A stretch of DNA of 64,000 bases from Falsiroseomonas tokyonensis. Its GTDB lineage: Bacteria > Pseudomonadota > Alphaproteobacteria > Acetobacterales > Acetobacteraceae. Where the stretch lies: NCBI RefSeq assembly GCF_019024325.1, contig NZ_JAFNJS010000005.1, forward strand, positions 310,001-374,000, given 5' to 3'. Below are positions 33,750 through 44,446 of this stretch, piece by piece. Within the stretch, counting starts at the first letter, position 1, and each line of letters opens with the position of its first letter. The notes under the pieces are model-generated. The model saw nothing but the letters and a program-made list of their open reading frames with translations, had not been told where the DNA came from and ran no database searches. Both the position numbers and the translations under genes were made by a program.

Positions 33750-34441
33750 CCGAAGACCTCGGTCCAGGCTGCCATCAGCGCCGAATCCGCCTCCTCCATC
33801 GTCGCCAGCACGCCCAGCTTGTGCAGGCTGGTGACGCCGGCATCGGCGATGCCGCAGGGCACGATGCCGGCGAAATGGGTGAGGTCCGGGTCCACGTTCA
33901 GCGCGACCCCATGCCAGGACACCCAGCGGGTGACGCGCACGCCGATGGCGCCGATCTTTTCCTCGGTCCCGCGGGCCTTGTCGGCCACCCAGATGCCGAT
34001 GCGGCCGTCCCGCCGCTCGCCGCGGATATTGAAGCGGTCCAGTGCGCGGATCAGCCATTCCTCCAGGCCCCGCACATAGTCCCGCACGTCGCGCGCGCGC
34101 ACCGTGCCGTGGTCCCGTGTCAGGTCCAGCATGACATAGCCGGTGCGCTGGCCCGGCCCGTGATAGGTCCATTGCCCGCCGCGCCCTGCGGCCACCGCGG
34201 GGAAGCGCGTCTCCAGCAGATCCTCCGGCCGGGCGGAGGTGCCGGCGGTATAGGTGGGCTCATGCTCCACCAGCCAGACCGTCTCCGGCGCCGTGCCGTT
34301 GCGGATGGCGGCGACGCGCGCGGCCATGGTCTCCAGCGCCAGCGCATAGGGCAGGCGCCCCGGCGCGATGGACCATTCGGGAGAGGCGGTGAGGGCCCCT
34401 GTGGGGGCGCCGAGAGGGGGCGTTGTCGGGTGCGTTGTCAT
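33746..34441 (-). CDS. lipB: Lipoyl(octanoyl) transferase
   Basis: 231 residues. The LipB signature [20 protein letters not shown] is present, with the catalytic Lys in [18 protein letters not shown] and Cys in [15 protein letters not shown]. It moves octanoyl from acyl carrier protein to lipoyl domains of 2-oxoacid dehydrogenases and the glycine cleavage H protein. Its TAG is supplied by the palindromic repeat. The start is near the tRNA-Leu gene (28 bases away) on the other strand. The N-terminal [14 protein letters not shown] leader is unusual and may be disordered. Confidence 0.95.
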   Translation of the reverse strand: MTTHPTTPPLGAPTGALTASPEWSIAPGRLPYALALETMAARVAAIRNGTAPETVWLVEHEPTYTAGTSARPEDLLETRFPAVAAGRGGQWTYHGPGQRTGYVMLDLTRDHGTVRARDVRDYVRGLEEWLIRALDRFNIRGERRDGRIGIWVADKARGTEEKIGAIGVRVTRWVSWHGVALNVDPDLTHFAGIVPCGIADAGVTSLHKLGVLATMEEADSALMAAWTEVFG

Positions 34442-34444
34442 CGG

Positions 34445-35185
34445 CTATAGGCGCGTCCCTACCCGATATGCGGTCGTGGCGGAATGGTAGACGCGCCAGC
34501 TTGAGGTGCTGGTGGGGGCAACCCCGTGGAAGTTCGAATCTTCTCGACCGCACCATCCTCCGGGTCCTGACAAGCCGCGCACAACAGGTGGTCCACGCTC
34601 CGTGCCGATGACGCGCGCGGCATGCGGCCCGGTGCGCGGGCGCAGGCGAAGGCGGCGGCGGGCCGCAGCCGGCTGGCTGGCAATGCGCAGCGCGGGGCAG
34701 GGCGCCGGGCTTTCGGGGCGCAGCGCGCATTCCATCACCAGATCGCCGGTGGCCGGCAGCGTGCCGACCAGTTCGAAGCCCATCCGGCGATACAGCGCCA
34801 GCGCGCCGTCATTGCCCGGCACCACGATCAGCCGGATGCGGCGGCAGCCGGGCACCGCGGCCATGCCTGCCATGATGCGCGCCAGGATGCGGCGGCCGAG
34901 CCCGCGGCCCTGGTGCGATCGGGCCAGGATGAACCAGCCCAGCCACCAGCAGCTGGAATCCCGGGCATCGGGGTGGATGACATGGAAGCCGATCATTCGG
35001 CCCTCGGCCTCAATAGCCGTCAGGGAATGGGCGGCGCCGCGGCGGACGCTGGCGGTGATCTCGGAAAGCGGCCCGAGAAAGTCCTCGACCTGGTCGGCAT
35101 CCAGATCCATGCGATGGATGATGTCCAGTTCAGTCCTGGATATCGTTCTGTAGTGAAGGGCCTGCCGGGCCCGCGGGGGAAGCAT
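34445..35185 (-). CDS. GNAT family N-acetyltransferase, frame running antisense through tRNA-Leu
   Basis: 246 residues from ATG 35185, preceded by CAGGACATC. GNAT core: EAEGRMIGFHVIHP, WLGWFILARSHQGRGLGRRIL with the acetyl-CoA loop QGRGLG, and NDGALALYRRMGFELVGTL. The core ends near residue 160. The remaining frame (PCPALRIASQPAAARRRLRL onward) has no domain character and the last 37 or so codons are antisense to the tRNA-Leu gene (34470-34555), giving the well-known spurious REDSNFHG tail. Either the protein has an unneeded extension or the stop has been lost. Substrate unknown. Confidence 0.75.
   Translation of the reverse strand: MLPPRARQALHYRTISRTELDIIHRMDLDADQVEDFLGPLSEITASVRRGAAHSLTAIEAEGRMIGFHVIHPDARDSSCWWLGWFILARSHQGRGLGRRILARIMAGMAAVPGCRRIRLIVVPGNDGALALYRRMGFELVGTLPATGDLVMECALRPESPAPCPALRIASQPAAARRRLRLRPRTGPHAARVIGTERGPPVVRGLSGPGGWCGREDSNFHGVAPTSTSSWRVYHSATTAYRVGTRL
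34470..34555 (+). tRNA. tRNA-Leu (anticodon GAG)
   Basis: 86 bases including encoded CCA. Acceptor stem GCGGTCG pairs with CGACCGC; anticodon stem CCAGC/GCTGG encloses TTGAGGT, so the anticodon is GAG, reading CUU/CUC Leu codons. A long variable arm (GGTGGGGGCAACCCC) marks a class II tRNA, and GTTCGAATC is the T loop. Discriminator A. Confidence 0.97.
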
Positions 35186-35518
35186 GATGTCCTGCTGTGG
35201 TTGTTGACGCAGGCGCCAGACGCGCATTTCTTCTGCTGGGCGACACCTGTCGTGCTGATTAGATCGTATTGGCCGCGCTGAAATCAAATCGGGCCGGGCG
35301 AGAGCGGATCATGACAGTTGCAATATTTCCCGGCGCCTTGCGCGGTTCCAGGAAATCGGCGGCATCGACTTGCCGCCGCCGGCAAGGTCACGCGACGGTC
35401 CGGCCGCAAAAAATATTTCTTCCGAAAGGCCGGCCGCTGTCGGCCGGGCCCCAGGCTCCGCCGGGCGACGGGTCGCGGCGCCCCGCGATATCGCCTATAG
35501 CGGAGCGCGGAGGTGGCG
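35186..35518. other. Divergent intergenic region between GNAT and maeB
   Basis: 333 bases with no convincing gene. It is less GC-rich than its surroundings in parts. AATATTTC occurs twice as a direct repeat, at 35332-35339 and 35412-35419, in the approach to maeB, and could mark regulator or promoter sites. The maeB ribosome site GGAGG is at 35509-35513. Confidence 0.4.
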
Positions 35519-37798
<2,280 letters not shown>

Positions 37799-38391
37799 CC
37801 ATAGGGGCCAGCGCCGGGTCGTCGGCCCGCACCCGCTGCTCGAAGGTCACGCGGTAGCGGCGGCCGCCCTGCATGGCAATCGCCAGCGGCAGCAGCAGGG
37901 CCAGGCCCAGCACGGCCTGCGCCACCGCCTCGGCCGGCTCCTCCGCGCCGCGGAGCCCGGGGGCGAGGCCCAGCGCGGCGATCTGCAGCAGGCTGTCCGC
38001 CACCAGGAAGACCCAGAAATAGGCGAGGCGGAAATGCCGCCAGCGGCGGAACCACAGCACCGCCGCGGCAAGCGTCAGGGCGACGGAGACCAGCAGGTCC
38101 AGGTTCAGCAGCAGCGCATCCGGCGCGCCGGGCGGGCGCCATTCCCGCAGCAGCAGGATGGGCATGGCCAGCACCGTCAGCGCCAGGAAGAAGGACGGCA
38201 CGCGCAGCCAGCCGCCCATGCCGTGCAGCGCATGGGCCTGCGCCACTTCGGGGCTGACCCGAACCCATTCGGCCATGCCAGGTCCTTCCGCTTCCCTGCG
38301 CCTCCTGTCTAAGGGCGCATGACGCCTGCGTGAAGCGACGGACCTGCGGCGCTCCGCGGCGTTGCCCCCCGGGGATGGCCGGGGGAGACCG

Positions 38392-38952
38392 ATGGCGCTG
38401 CTGACACGTGAGGACCTGCGCCACCAGTCGCGCTTCGCCTGGCTCTGCCTCGCCGCGCTGGCGGCCGCGGCGATCGCCCTGTGGCTGCTGGACAAGCGCG
38501 CCGCTGCCGGCGGCACGCTGGCCGCCATCGCGGGCTGCCTCGGCGTGATGCTGCCGCCGCGGGAACGCATGGCGGCGCTGCCGACGCTGCTGCGGCGCCT
38601 GCCGCGGGACCTGGATGCGACGCCGGTGCTGGCCAGCCTGCTCAGCACGCCCGGCTATGGGCTGAACTGGTTCCACGGCGCGAACCCCTATGACGAGGTG
38701 GTGCACCTGGTCAGCGGATTGTTGGCCGGCGCCGTGCTGGCCGGGTTGGTGCTGGCCGATGGCCGGCCGCGCGGAGCCTGGGCCCTGGCCCGGCACGGCC
38801 TGATCTTCGGCCTGGCCCTCGCCGTGGGGTGGGAGGTTCTGGAATGGGCGCTCGGCATCATCGGCAACACCGTCGACACGATCACCGACATCATACTGAC
38901 CACAATGGGGGCCGCGGTCGGCGCCGTGCTGTGGCAGCGCGGCCGCCGCTAG
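38392..38952 (+). CDS. YjdF/DUF2238-like membrane protein
   Basis: 186 residues from ATG 38392 (GGGGGAGA before it). Two helices near the start, then NPYDEVVHLVSGLLAGAVLAG and FGLALAVGWEVLEWALG followed by DTITDIILTTMGAAVGAVLW. The pattern of His and acidic residues inside helices (DEVVH, WEVLEW, DTITD) is that of DUF2238/YjdF and VanZ-like proteins. Function unknown. It is followed 4 bases later by the next gene, so they are probably cotranscribed. Confidence 0.75.
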   Translation: MALLTREDLRHQSRFAWLCLAALAAAAIALWLLDKRAAAGGTLAAIAGCLGVMLPPRERMAALPTLLRRLPRDLDATPVLASLLSTPGYGLNWFHGANPYDEVVHLVSGLLAGAVLAGLVLADGRPRGAWALARHGLIFGLALAVGWEVLEWALGIIGNTVDTITDIILTTMGAAVGAVLWQRGRR

Positions 38953-38956
38953 CGCC

Positions 38957-39640
38957 ATGCGCATCGCCACTTGGAACATCCATCGCGGCCGCCCCGCCTT
39001 CGGCCGCTTCCGCCCGGACCGCATCCTGGCCGTGCTGGCGGAGCTGCGCCCCGACCTGATCGCGCTGCAGGAGGCGCAGCACTATCTGCGCCGCGTCACG
39101 CCCATGCTGCCCGAGGCCGCGCTCGCCGAGCTCGGCCTGGTGCCGCTGCGGCCGGACCCCGCCCAGCAGGGCTATCGCAGCAACCTGGTGCTGGTCCGCC
39201 GGGACACGGCGCTGCTGGCGCCGCCGCGCGGCCTGCGGCTGGGGGGGTGGGAGCCGCGCGGGGCGATCCTGGCCGATCTCGACCTCGGCACCGGCCCCTT
39301 CCGGCTGCTGGCCGCGCATCTCAGCCTGGGCGCGGCGACGCGGCGGGCGCAGGCCCGGCTGCTGCTGGCGGCGATGCATCCGGAATGGCCCAGCCTGCTG
39401 CTGGGCGACCTGAACGAATGGCGGCCGCAGGGCTCCGCGCTGGGCGTGCTGGCGGCGGCCATGGGCCCGGTGAACCGGCTGCCCACCTTCCCCAGCTTCC
39501 GCCCCCTGCTGCCGCTGGACCATATCCTGGCGCGGCCGGCGGCGGGGGTGGCCGGGCTCGCGGTGCATGACACGCCGGCCGCCCGCCGCGCCTCGGACCA
39601 CCTGCCGCTGGTGGCAAGCCTCGCCTTCCTCTGGCGATAG
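38957..39640 (+). CDS. Endonuclease/exonuclease/phosphatase family protein
   Basis: 227 residues. RIATWNIHRGR, LIALQEAQHYL, LLLGDLNEW and RRASDHLPLVASL are the EEP-fold metal and catalytic motifs (Asn, Glu, Asp-Asn, Asp-His). It lacks a signal peptide. EEP enzymes act on DNA, phosphoinositides or sphingomyelin; this short form is a general bacterial member and the substrate cannot be told. It is linked to the YjdF-like gene. Confidence 0.88.
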   Translation: MRIATWNIHRGRPAFGRFRPDRILAVLAELRPDLIALQEAQHYLRRVTPMLPEAALAELGLVPLRPDPAQQGYRSNLVLVRRDTALLAPPRGLRLGGWEPRGAILADLDLGTGPFRLLAAHLSLGAATRRAQARLLLAAMHPEWPSLLLGDLNEWRPQGSALGVLAAAMGPVNRLPTFPSFRPLLPLDHILARPAAGVAGLAVHDTPAARRASDHLPLVASLAFLWR

Positions 39641-39657
39641 GCGCCGCGCGGGGCCAC

Positions 39658-40377
39658 ATGCCCCGCATGAACAACCTGCCCGAGAAGCCAGGCTCCCAGG
39701 CCGTCGCGGCCTTCCTGCAGAAGGTGGCGTCGATGCCCGCCGTGGCGCCCGCGCCCGGCACGGCGGGGCGGCTGATCTTCGCCATGGATGCGACGGCCAG
39801 CCGCCAACCGAGCTGGGATCGCGCCTGCCACCTGCAGGCGGAGATGTTCGGCGCGGTGGGCGAGGTGGGCCGACTGGCCGTCAGCCTGGCCTATTTCCGC
39901 GGCTTTCGCGAATTCGCCGCCACCCCCTTCCTGACCAATGCCCAGGACCTGGCCCGGCGGATGACCGGCGTGACCTGCCTCGGTGGGCAGACCCAGGTGG
40001 AGCGGCTGCTGCGCCATGCGCTGGAGGAGACGCAGCGCCACAAGGTGAACGCCCTGGTCTTCATCGGCGATGCCTTCGAGGAGGATGTGGACGCCGCCTG
40101 CCACCTCGCCGGCCAGCTTGGCCTGCGCGGCACGCCGGCCTTCTGCTTCCAGGAAGGCGCGGATCCGGTGGCGCGCAATGCGCTGCGGCAGGTGGCGAAG
40201 CTCTCCGGCGGCGCCTGGGCGCCCTTCGATGCCGGCAGCGCCACCGCGCTGCGCGACCTGCTGCGGGCGGTGGCGGTCTTCGCCACCGGCGGCCGGCCCG
40301 CCTTGCTGCGCCTGGGCGGGTCGGTGGCGCAGGGCATTGCCGGGCAGCTTCCGGCCCCCGCCGCACGCGGCGGCTGA
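39658..40377 (+). CDS. VWA-like protein
   Basis: 239 residues. RLIFAMDATASRQPSWDRAC gives a DxTxS-type metal-ion-dependent adhesion motif at the end of the first strand, as in von Willebrand A domains; later strands (LAVSLAYFRGF, ALVFIGDAFEED) fit the Rossmann-like fold. The Cys and Gln after the second strand (TCLGGQTQVERLL) are also typical. It has no signal peptide, so it is cytoplasmic. Four bases separate it from the J-domain gene, and the two are probably partners (inference). Confidence 0.75.
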   Translation: MPRMNNLPEKPGSQAVAAFLQKVASMPAVAPAPGTAGRLIFAMDATASRQPSWDRACHLQAEMFGAVGEVGRLAVSLAYFRGFREFAATPFLTNAQDLARRMTGVTCLGGQTQVERLLRHALEETQRHKVNALVFIGDAFEEDVDAACHLAGQLGLRGTPAFCFQEGADPVARNALRQVAKLSGGAWAPFDAGSATALRDLLRAVAVFATGGRPALLRLGGSVAQGIAGQLPAPAARGG

Positions 40378-40380
40378 GCC

Positions 40381-41070
40381 ATGGCCTGGCTGATCCTGGG
40401 CCTGCTCGGCCTGGTCGGGCTGCTCGGCCTGCTGAAGCTGTTCGTGGCGGCGAAGCCCGCCCAGGTGAAGGCTGCGCTGGCCTTCCTGGCGGCGGGGTTG
40501 GGCCTGGCCTTGCTGGTCGCGCTGCTGGCCAGCGGCCGTGGCGCGCAGGCCATCTGGGCGCTGGTCCTCTTCGGGCCGGTGATCTGGCGCTGGTGGCAGG
40601 GCCGCCGCGCCGCCGGCACCTTTGCCCGCGGCGGCGCGGCCAGCCCGGGCCAGGCCTCGGATGTCGAGACCGCCTGGCTCGCCATGGCGCTGGACCATGA
40701 CAGCGGGCGGATGACCGGGCGGGTGAAGGCCGGGCGCTACGCCGGCGCGGATCTCGCCCAGCTCGACCTGCCGGATCTGCTGGCGCTGATGGCGGAGCTT
40801 GCCGCCCAGGATCCGGAGGGGATGCCGCTGCTGGAAGCCTGGCTCGATCGCAGCCACCCCGACTGGCGCGAAGCCGCCCCGCCGCCGCCGCCCGGCGGGC
40901 CGATGGGCCGGGCGGAGGCACTGGCGGTGCTCGGCCTGGCCGAAGGCGCCTCGCCCGAGGCAATCCGCGCCGCGCATCGCCGCCTGATGCGCAGCGCCCA
41001 TCCGGACCAGGGCGGGTCGGACTGGCTCGCCGCCCGGCTGAATGCGGCGCGGGACGCGCTGCTGCCCTGA
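40381..41070 (+). CDS. Membrane-anchored J-domain protein, TIM14/Pam18-like
   Basis: 229 residues. An N-terminal membrane segment (WLILGLLGLVGLLGLLKLF) and a second (ALAFLAAGLGLALLVALLA), then a cytoplasmic linker and a C-terminal J domain with helix I RAEALAVLGL, helix II AIRAAHRRLMRSAHPD and the HPD tripeptide, ending QGGSDWLAARLNAARDALL. HPDxGGS with a short helix IV region is the TIM14/DNAJC19 form rather than DnaJ, which continues with G/F. It would stimulate DnaK at the membrane. Confidence 0.85.
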   Translation: MAWLILGLLGLVGLLGLLKLFVAAKPAQVKAALAFLAAGLGLALLVALLASGRGAQAIWALVLFGPVIWRWWQGRRAAGTFARGGAASPGQASDVETAWLAMALDHDSGRMTGRVKAGRYAGADLAQLDLPDLLALMAELAAQDPEGMPLLEAWLDRSHPDWREAAPPPPPGGPMGRAEALAVLGLAEGASPEAIRAAHRRLMRSAHPDQGGSDWLAARLNAARDALLP

Positions 41071-41213
41071 TCCGCAACAACCCTGCGAAAGCGTGAAGTA
41101 TTTCAACGCGCGCGGGGCGGGTCATGACAGGTCGCCGCGACGGCGCGTGGTGGACGGCCCGCGGCGGGCGTGGCACTCCTGCGCTGTCAACCTGCCGAGG
41201 GAAATCACCACCC

Positions 41214-42086
41214 GTGCGCAAGCCGCTCCGCAAGGCCGTCCTGCCCGTCGCCGGTCTCGGCACCCGCTTCCTGCCCGCCACCAAGCAGATGGCGAAAGAA
41301 ATGCTGCCGGTGGTCGACAAGCCGCTGATCCAATACGCGGTGGAAGAAGCCCGCGCCGCGGGCATCGAGCAGTTCTGCTTCGTCACTGGCCGCGGCAAGA
41401 CCATGCTGGTGGACCAGTTCGACGTCGCCTACGAGCTGGAGCGCACGCTGACCGAGCGCAACAAGACCAAGGAATTGGCCATGTTGCATGAACAGGCGCT
41501 GCCGCCGGGCTCCGTCGTCTCCACCCGCCAGCAGGTGCCGCTCGGCCTCGGCCACGCCATCTGGTGCGCGCGGGCCTTCGTGGGGGACGAGCCCTTCGCC
41601 ATCCTGCTGCCGGACGACCTGATGCTCTGCGACGTCTCCTGCACCAAGCAGTTGGTGGACGCCTACAACGAGACCGGCGGCAATGTGGTGGCGATCGAGA
41701 CCGTGCCGAAGGAGCGTGTTTCCTCCTACGGCGTGATCGACCCGGGCGCCACCAGCGGCAGGCTGGTGGAGGTGAAGGGCCTGGTGGAGAAGCCGCCGGT
41801 CGAAAAGGCGCCGTCCAACCTGACCGTGATCGGCCGCTATGTGCTGATGCCGGAGGTGATGGGGCATCTGGCGAAGCAGGAGCGGGGCGCGGGCAACGAG
41901 ATCCAGCTGACCGACAGCATGGCCAAGCTGATCGGCAGCCAGCCCTTCCACGGCGTGCTGTATGAGGGCCGCCGCTTCGACTGCGGCGACAAGGCCGGCT
42001 ATCTGGAAGCGCAGGTGGCCTTCGCCCTGGCGCGGCCGGACATGGCGCCCGCCATGCAGGCCATCCTGAAGAAATACGCGCAATAG
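41214..42086 (+). CDS. galU: UTP-glucose-1-phosphate uridylyltransferase
   Basis: 290 residues from GTG 41214 ([20 protein letters not shown]); GAGGG is about 12 bases upstream. [20 protein letters not shown] and LPDDLMLC are the nucleotidyl-transferase hallmarks, with [20 protein letters not shown] further on. It makes UDP-glucose for exopolysaccharides, lipopolysaccharide and osmoregulated glucans. The longer ATG at 41124 would add a non-conserved stretch. It is followed by the phosphomutase gene on the same strand. Confidence 0.95.
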   Translation: MRKPLRKAVLPVAGLGTRFLPATKQMAKEMLPVVDKPLIQYAVEEARAAGIEQFCFVTGRGKTMLVDQFDVAYELERTLTERNKTKELAMLHEQALPPGSVVSTRQQVPLGLGHAIWCARAFVGDEPFAILLPDDLMLCDVSCTKQLVDAYNETGGNVVAIETVPKERVSSYGVIDPGATSGRLVEVKGLVEKPPVEKAPSNLTVIGRYVLMPEVMGHLAKQERGAGNEIQLTDSMAKLIGSQPFHGVLYEGRRFDCGDKAGYLEAQVAFALARPDMAPAMQAILKKYAQ

Positions 42087-42150
42087 GCCACGGAAGGTCG
42101 TCTGGAGTCCTCTCCCCCTTCGGGTGGAGGGGGCCTTTCCGCAGCCTGTC
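42086..42150. repeat. Decayed REP-like palindrome between galU and the phosphomutase gene
   Basis: Outer arms GGCCACGGAAGG (from 42086) and CCTTTCCGCAGCC (42134-42146) pair imperfectly. The inner core CCTCTCCCCC-TTCG-GGTGGAGG forms an imperfect hairpin. CGGGTGGAG and TTTCCGCAGCCTGT are shared with 1482-1534, marking it as a degenerate copy of that family. Confidence 0.6.
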
Positions 42151-42174
42151 GATCCGAAAGGAAAACCGCCGCCG

Positions 42175-43587
42175 ATGACCGCCTTCAACCACCGCTTCGA
42201 CCCGACCTCGCTGCGCGAATACGACATCCGCGGCATCGTCGGTCAGACCCTGCATCCGGAAGACGCCTTCGCCATCGGCCGCTGCTTCGGCTCCATGGTC
42301 TCCCGCGCCGGCGGCACCAAGGTCGCGGTGGGCTATGACGGCCGGCTGTCCTCGCCGGAGCTGGAGGCGCAGCTGGTGGCCGGGCTGCGCGCCTGCGGCC
42401 TGCAGGTGGCCAAGATCGGCTGCGGGCCGACGCCGATGCTGTATTTCGCCTCCTACGCCCTGAAGGCGGATGGCGCGATCATGGTCACCGGCAGCCACAA
42501 CCCGCCAGACTACAACGGCTTCAAGATGATGCTGGGCGGCAAGCCCTTCTACGGCGCGCAGATCCAGGAAATCGGCCGCATGGCGGCGGAGGGCGACGTG
42601 GTGCCCACCGCCGTGGGCAGCGACGAATCGGTGGATGTCTCCGAACGCTACGTCGCCCGCATGATGCAGGACTGGGACGGCGGCGATCGCGCCCTGAAGG
42701 TGGTCTGGGACCCCGGCAACGGCTCCGGCGCCGAGATCGTCAAGCTGCTGACGGCGCAGCTGCCGGGCACCCACTACATCATCAACGGCTCCATCGACGG
42801 CACCTTCCCTGCGCATCACCCGGACCCGACGGTGGCCAAGAACCTGGAGCAGATCATCGCGGAGGTCGCCAAGCAGGGCGCCGATCTCGGCATCGCCTTC
42901 GACGGCGATGCGGACCGCATCGGCGTGGTGGATGGCGAGGGCCATATCCTGTTCGGCGACCAGCTGCTGGTGGTGCTGGCGCGGGACGTGCTGAAGGCCA
43001 AGCCCGGCGGCGTGATTATCGCCGATGTGAAGGCCAGCCAGGTGCTGTTCGACGAGATCGCCAAGGCGGGCGGCACGCCGCTGATGTGGAAGACCGGGCA
43101 CAGCCTGATCAAGTCCAAGATGGCGGAAACGGGCAGCCCGCTGGCCGGCGAGATGTCCGGCCACATCTTCTTCGCCGACAAGTGGTACGGCTTCGACGAC
43201 GCGCCCTATTCCGCCGTCCGCCTGCTGGGCATCATCGCCCGCAGCCAGGACACGCTGGGCCAGATGCGCGCCGGCCTGCCGCAGGTGATCAATACGCCGG
43301 AGCTGCGCTTCGACTGCCCGGATACCCGCAAGTTCGGCGTCATCGCGGAGGTGAAGCAGCGCCTGGCCGCCGAGGGCGCCAAGGTCCAGGACGTGGATGG
43401 CGTCCGCGTGCTGACCGAGGATGGCTGGTGGCTGCTGCGCGCCTCCAATACCCAGGCCGTGCTGGTGGCCCGCGCCGAGGCCTCCTCCGAGGCCGGGCTC
43501 GATCGGCTGAAGGCCGATATCGCCCGCCAGCTGCAGGCCTCCGGCCTGCCGGTGCCGGACTTTTCGGGTGAGAACGCCGGCCACTGA
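42175..43587 (+). CDS. Phosphomannomutase/phosphoglucomutase
   Basis: 470 residues from ATG 42175 (AAAGGAAAA upstream). YDIRGIVGQ start, active-site phosphoserine loop [13 protein letters not shown], metal loop [10 protein letters not shown], sugar-binding loop GEMSGHIFF and C-terminal [16 protein letters not shown]. It interconverts hexose 6- and 1-phosphates of mannose or glucose (ManB/AlgC type), feeding galU and GDP-mannose synthesis. It overlaps the start of the next gene by 20 bases. Confidence 0.94.
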   Translation: MTAFNHRFDPTSLREYDIRGIVGQTLHPEDAFAIGRCFGSMVSRAGGTKVAVGYDGRLSSPELEAQLVAGLRACGLQVAKIGCGPTPMLYFASYALKADGAIMVTGSHNPPDYNGFKMMLGGKPFYGAQIQEIGRMAAEGDVVPTAVGSDESVDVSERYVARMMQDWDGGDRALKVVWDPGNGSGAEIVKLLTAQLPGTHYIINGSIDGTFPAHHPDPTVAKNLEQIIAEVAKQGADLGIAFDGDADRIGVVDGEGHILFGDQLLVVLARDVLKAKPGGVIIADVKASQVLFDEIAKAGGTPLMWKTGHSLIKSKMAETGSPLAGEMSGHIFFADKWYGFDDAPYSAVRLLGIIARSQDTLGQMRAGLPQVINTPELRFDCPDTRKFGVIAEVKQRLAAEGAKVQDVDGVRVLTEDGWWLLRASNTQAVLVARAEASSEAGLDRLKADIARQLQASGLPVPDFSGENAGH

Positions 43588-43948
43588 CAGGGCGGTCGTC
43601 GAGGCGGGCGAGTTCGAGCTCTTCCTCTACGGTACGCTGCTGGATCCCGCGGTGCTGCGGCTGCGCTCCGGCCGGCGCTTCCCGCGCGGGGCAGCGCGGC
43701 CCGCGGTGCTGCGGGGCTGGCGCCGGGTGGGCCTGCGCGGCGCCCCCTGGCCCACGCTGATCCGCGCCCGCCACCACCTTGTGCCGGGCCTGCTGCTGCC
43801 GCTGTCGGGCGGGCCACTGCGGCGACTGATGGCCTATGAGGGCGCGGCCTATCGCCTGCGGCCGGTCCGCCTGCACCTGGCCCGACCTGCAACTGGCCTT
43901 CGCCGCGGCTTCGCCTGGATCGCGCATCCGATGCTGGCGGGTAATTGA
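43568..43948 (+). CDS. Gamma-glutamylcyclotransferase (AIG2-like) family protein
   Basis: 126 residues from GTG 43568, inside the end of the phosphomutase gene. [14 protein letters not shown] is the family's YGTL substrate loop, and [14 protein letters not shown] contains the catalytic-type Glu with the following Tyr. Such proteins release 5-oxoproline from gamma-glutamyl amines or peptides, but many members have unknown substrates. Translation is coupled to the upstream gene. Confidence 0.8.
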   Translation: MRTPATDRAVVEAGEFELFLYGTLLDPAVLRLRSGRRFPRGAARPAVLRGWRRVGLRGAPWPTLIRARHHLVPGLLLPLSGGPLRRLMAYEGAAYRLRPVRLHLARPATGLRRGFAWIAHPMLAGN

Positions 43949-44015
43949 TCGCCGTCGATGGGTTCCGGTCGAGTGCCGCTTGCCCAACAGACTTGCATGG
44001 TTGCGTGTGCAAGGT

Positions 44016-44040
44016 GGAACATTAATGCACGCATGGCGTT
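44016..44040 (+). promoter_or_regulatory. EcfG-type general stress promoter
   Basis: GGAAC (44016-44020), 16 bases, CGTT (44037-44040): an exact match to the alphaproteobacterial EcfG consensus GGAAC-N16/17-CGTT. It lies 35 bases upstream of the ATG of a stand-alone receiver protein. No other promoter-like exact match of this kind was noticed at gene starts in the window. Confidence 0.75.
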
Positions 44041-44074
44041 CGGTATGCGGATCCCATGGCGGACGGAGTTGGCT

Positions 44075-44434
44075 ATGTCAGGAGTCATCAGGAAGGTCCT
44101 CGTGGTCGAGGATGAGGCCCTGGTCGCCATGCTCGTGGAGGACGCGCTCCTCGATGCCGGTTTCCAGGTGATCGGGCCGGCCGCGACGGTGGAGGAAGCG
44201 CTGCAGTTCCTGGACGGTGAGCGTCCGGATGCCGTGGTGCTGGACCTCAACCTGGCCGGCGAGACCTCGACCCCCGTCGCGGATCTGCTGGCCTCCCGCG
44301 GGATCCCCTATGTGATCGCCACCGGCTATGGCGCCTCCGGCCTGCCGCCGGGGCATCAGCATGCCATGGTGCTGGCCAAGCCCTATGACCCCGGCGAACT
44401 CACCGCCATGCTGGGGCGCCTCTGCGCCGCCTGA
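44075..44434 (+). CDS. Stand-alone receiver-domain response regulator, FAT-GUY-like
   Basis: 119 residues from ATG 44075 with CGGAG 7 bases upstream. It is a lone receiver: acidic pocket Glu12-Asp13, phosphoacceptor Asp57 (VVLDLNLAG), Thr83 in VIATGYGAS and Lys102 in LAKPYD. There is no output domain. The ATGYG stretch resembles the FATGUY family of single-domain regulators, several of which modulate the general stress response through histidine kinases. The EcfG promoter supports that. A sensor kinase gene ends 12 bases beyond its stop on the opposite strand. Confidence 0.88.
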   Translation: MSGVIRKVLVVEDEALVAMLVEDALLDAGFQVIGPAATVEEALQFLDGERPDAVVLDLNLAGETSTPVADLLASRGIPYVIATGYGASGLPPGHQHAMVLAKPYDPGELTAMLGRLCAA

Positions 44435-44446
44435 CGGCGGTGGGGA

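Noticed and set aside
34471-34560. Protein tail REDSNFHG as real coding sequence
   Set aside because: It is the well-known antisense translation of a tRNA gene with a class II fold; kept only as a note on the GNAT gene.
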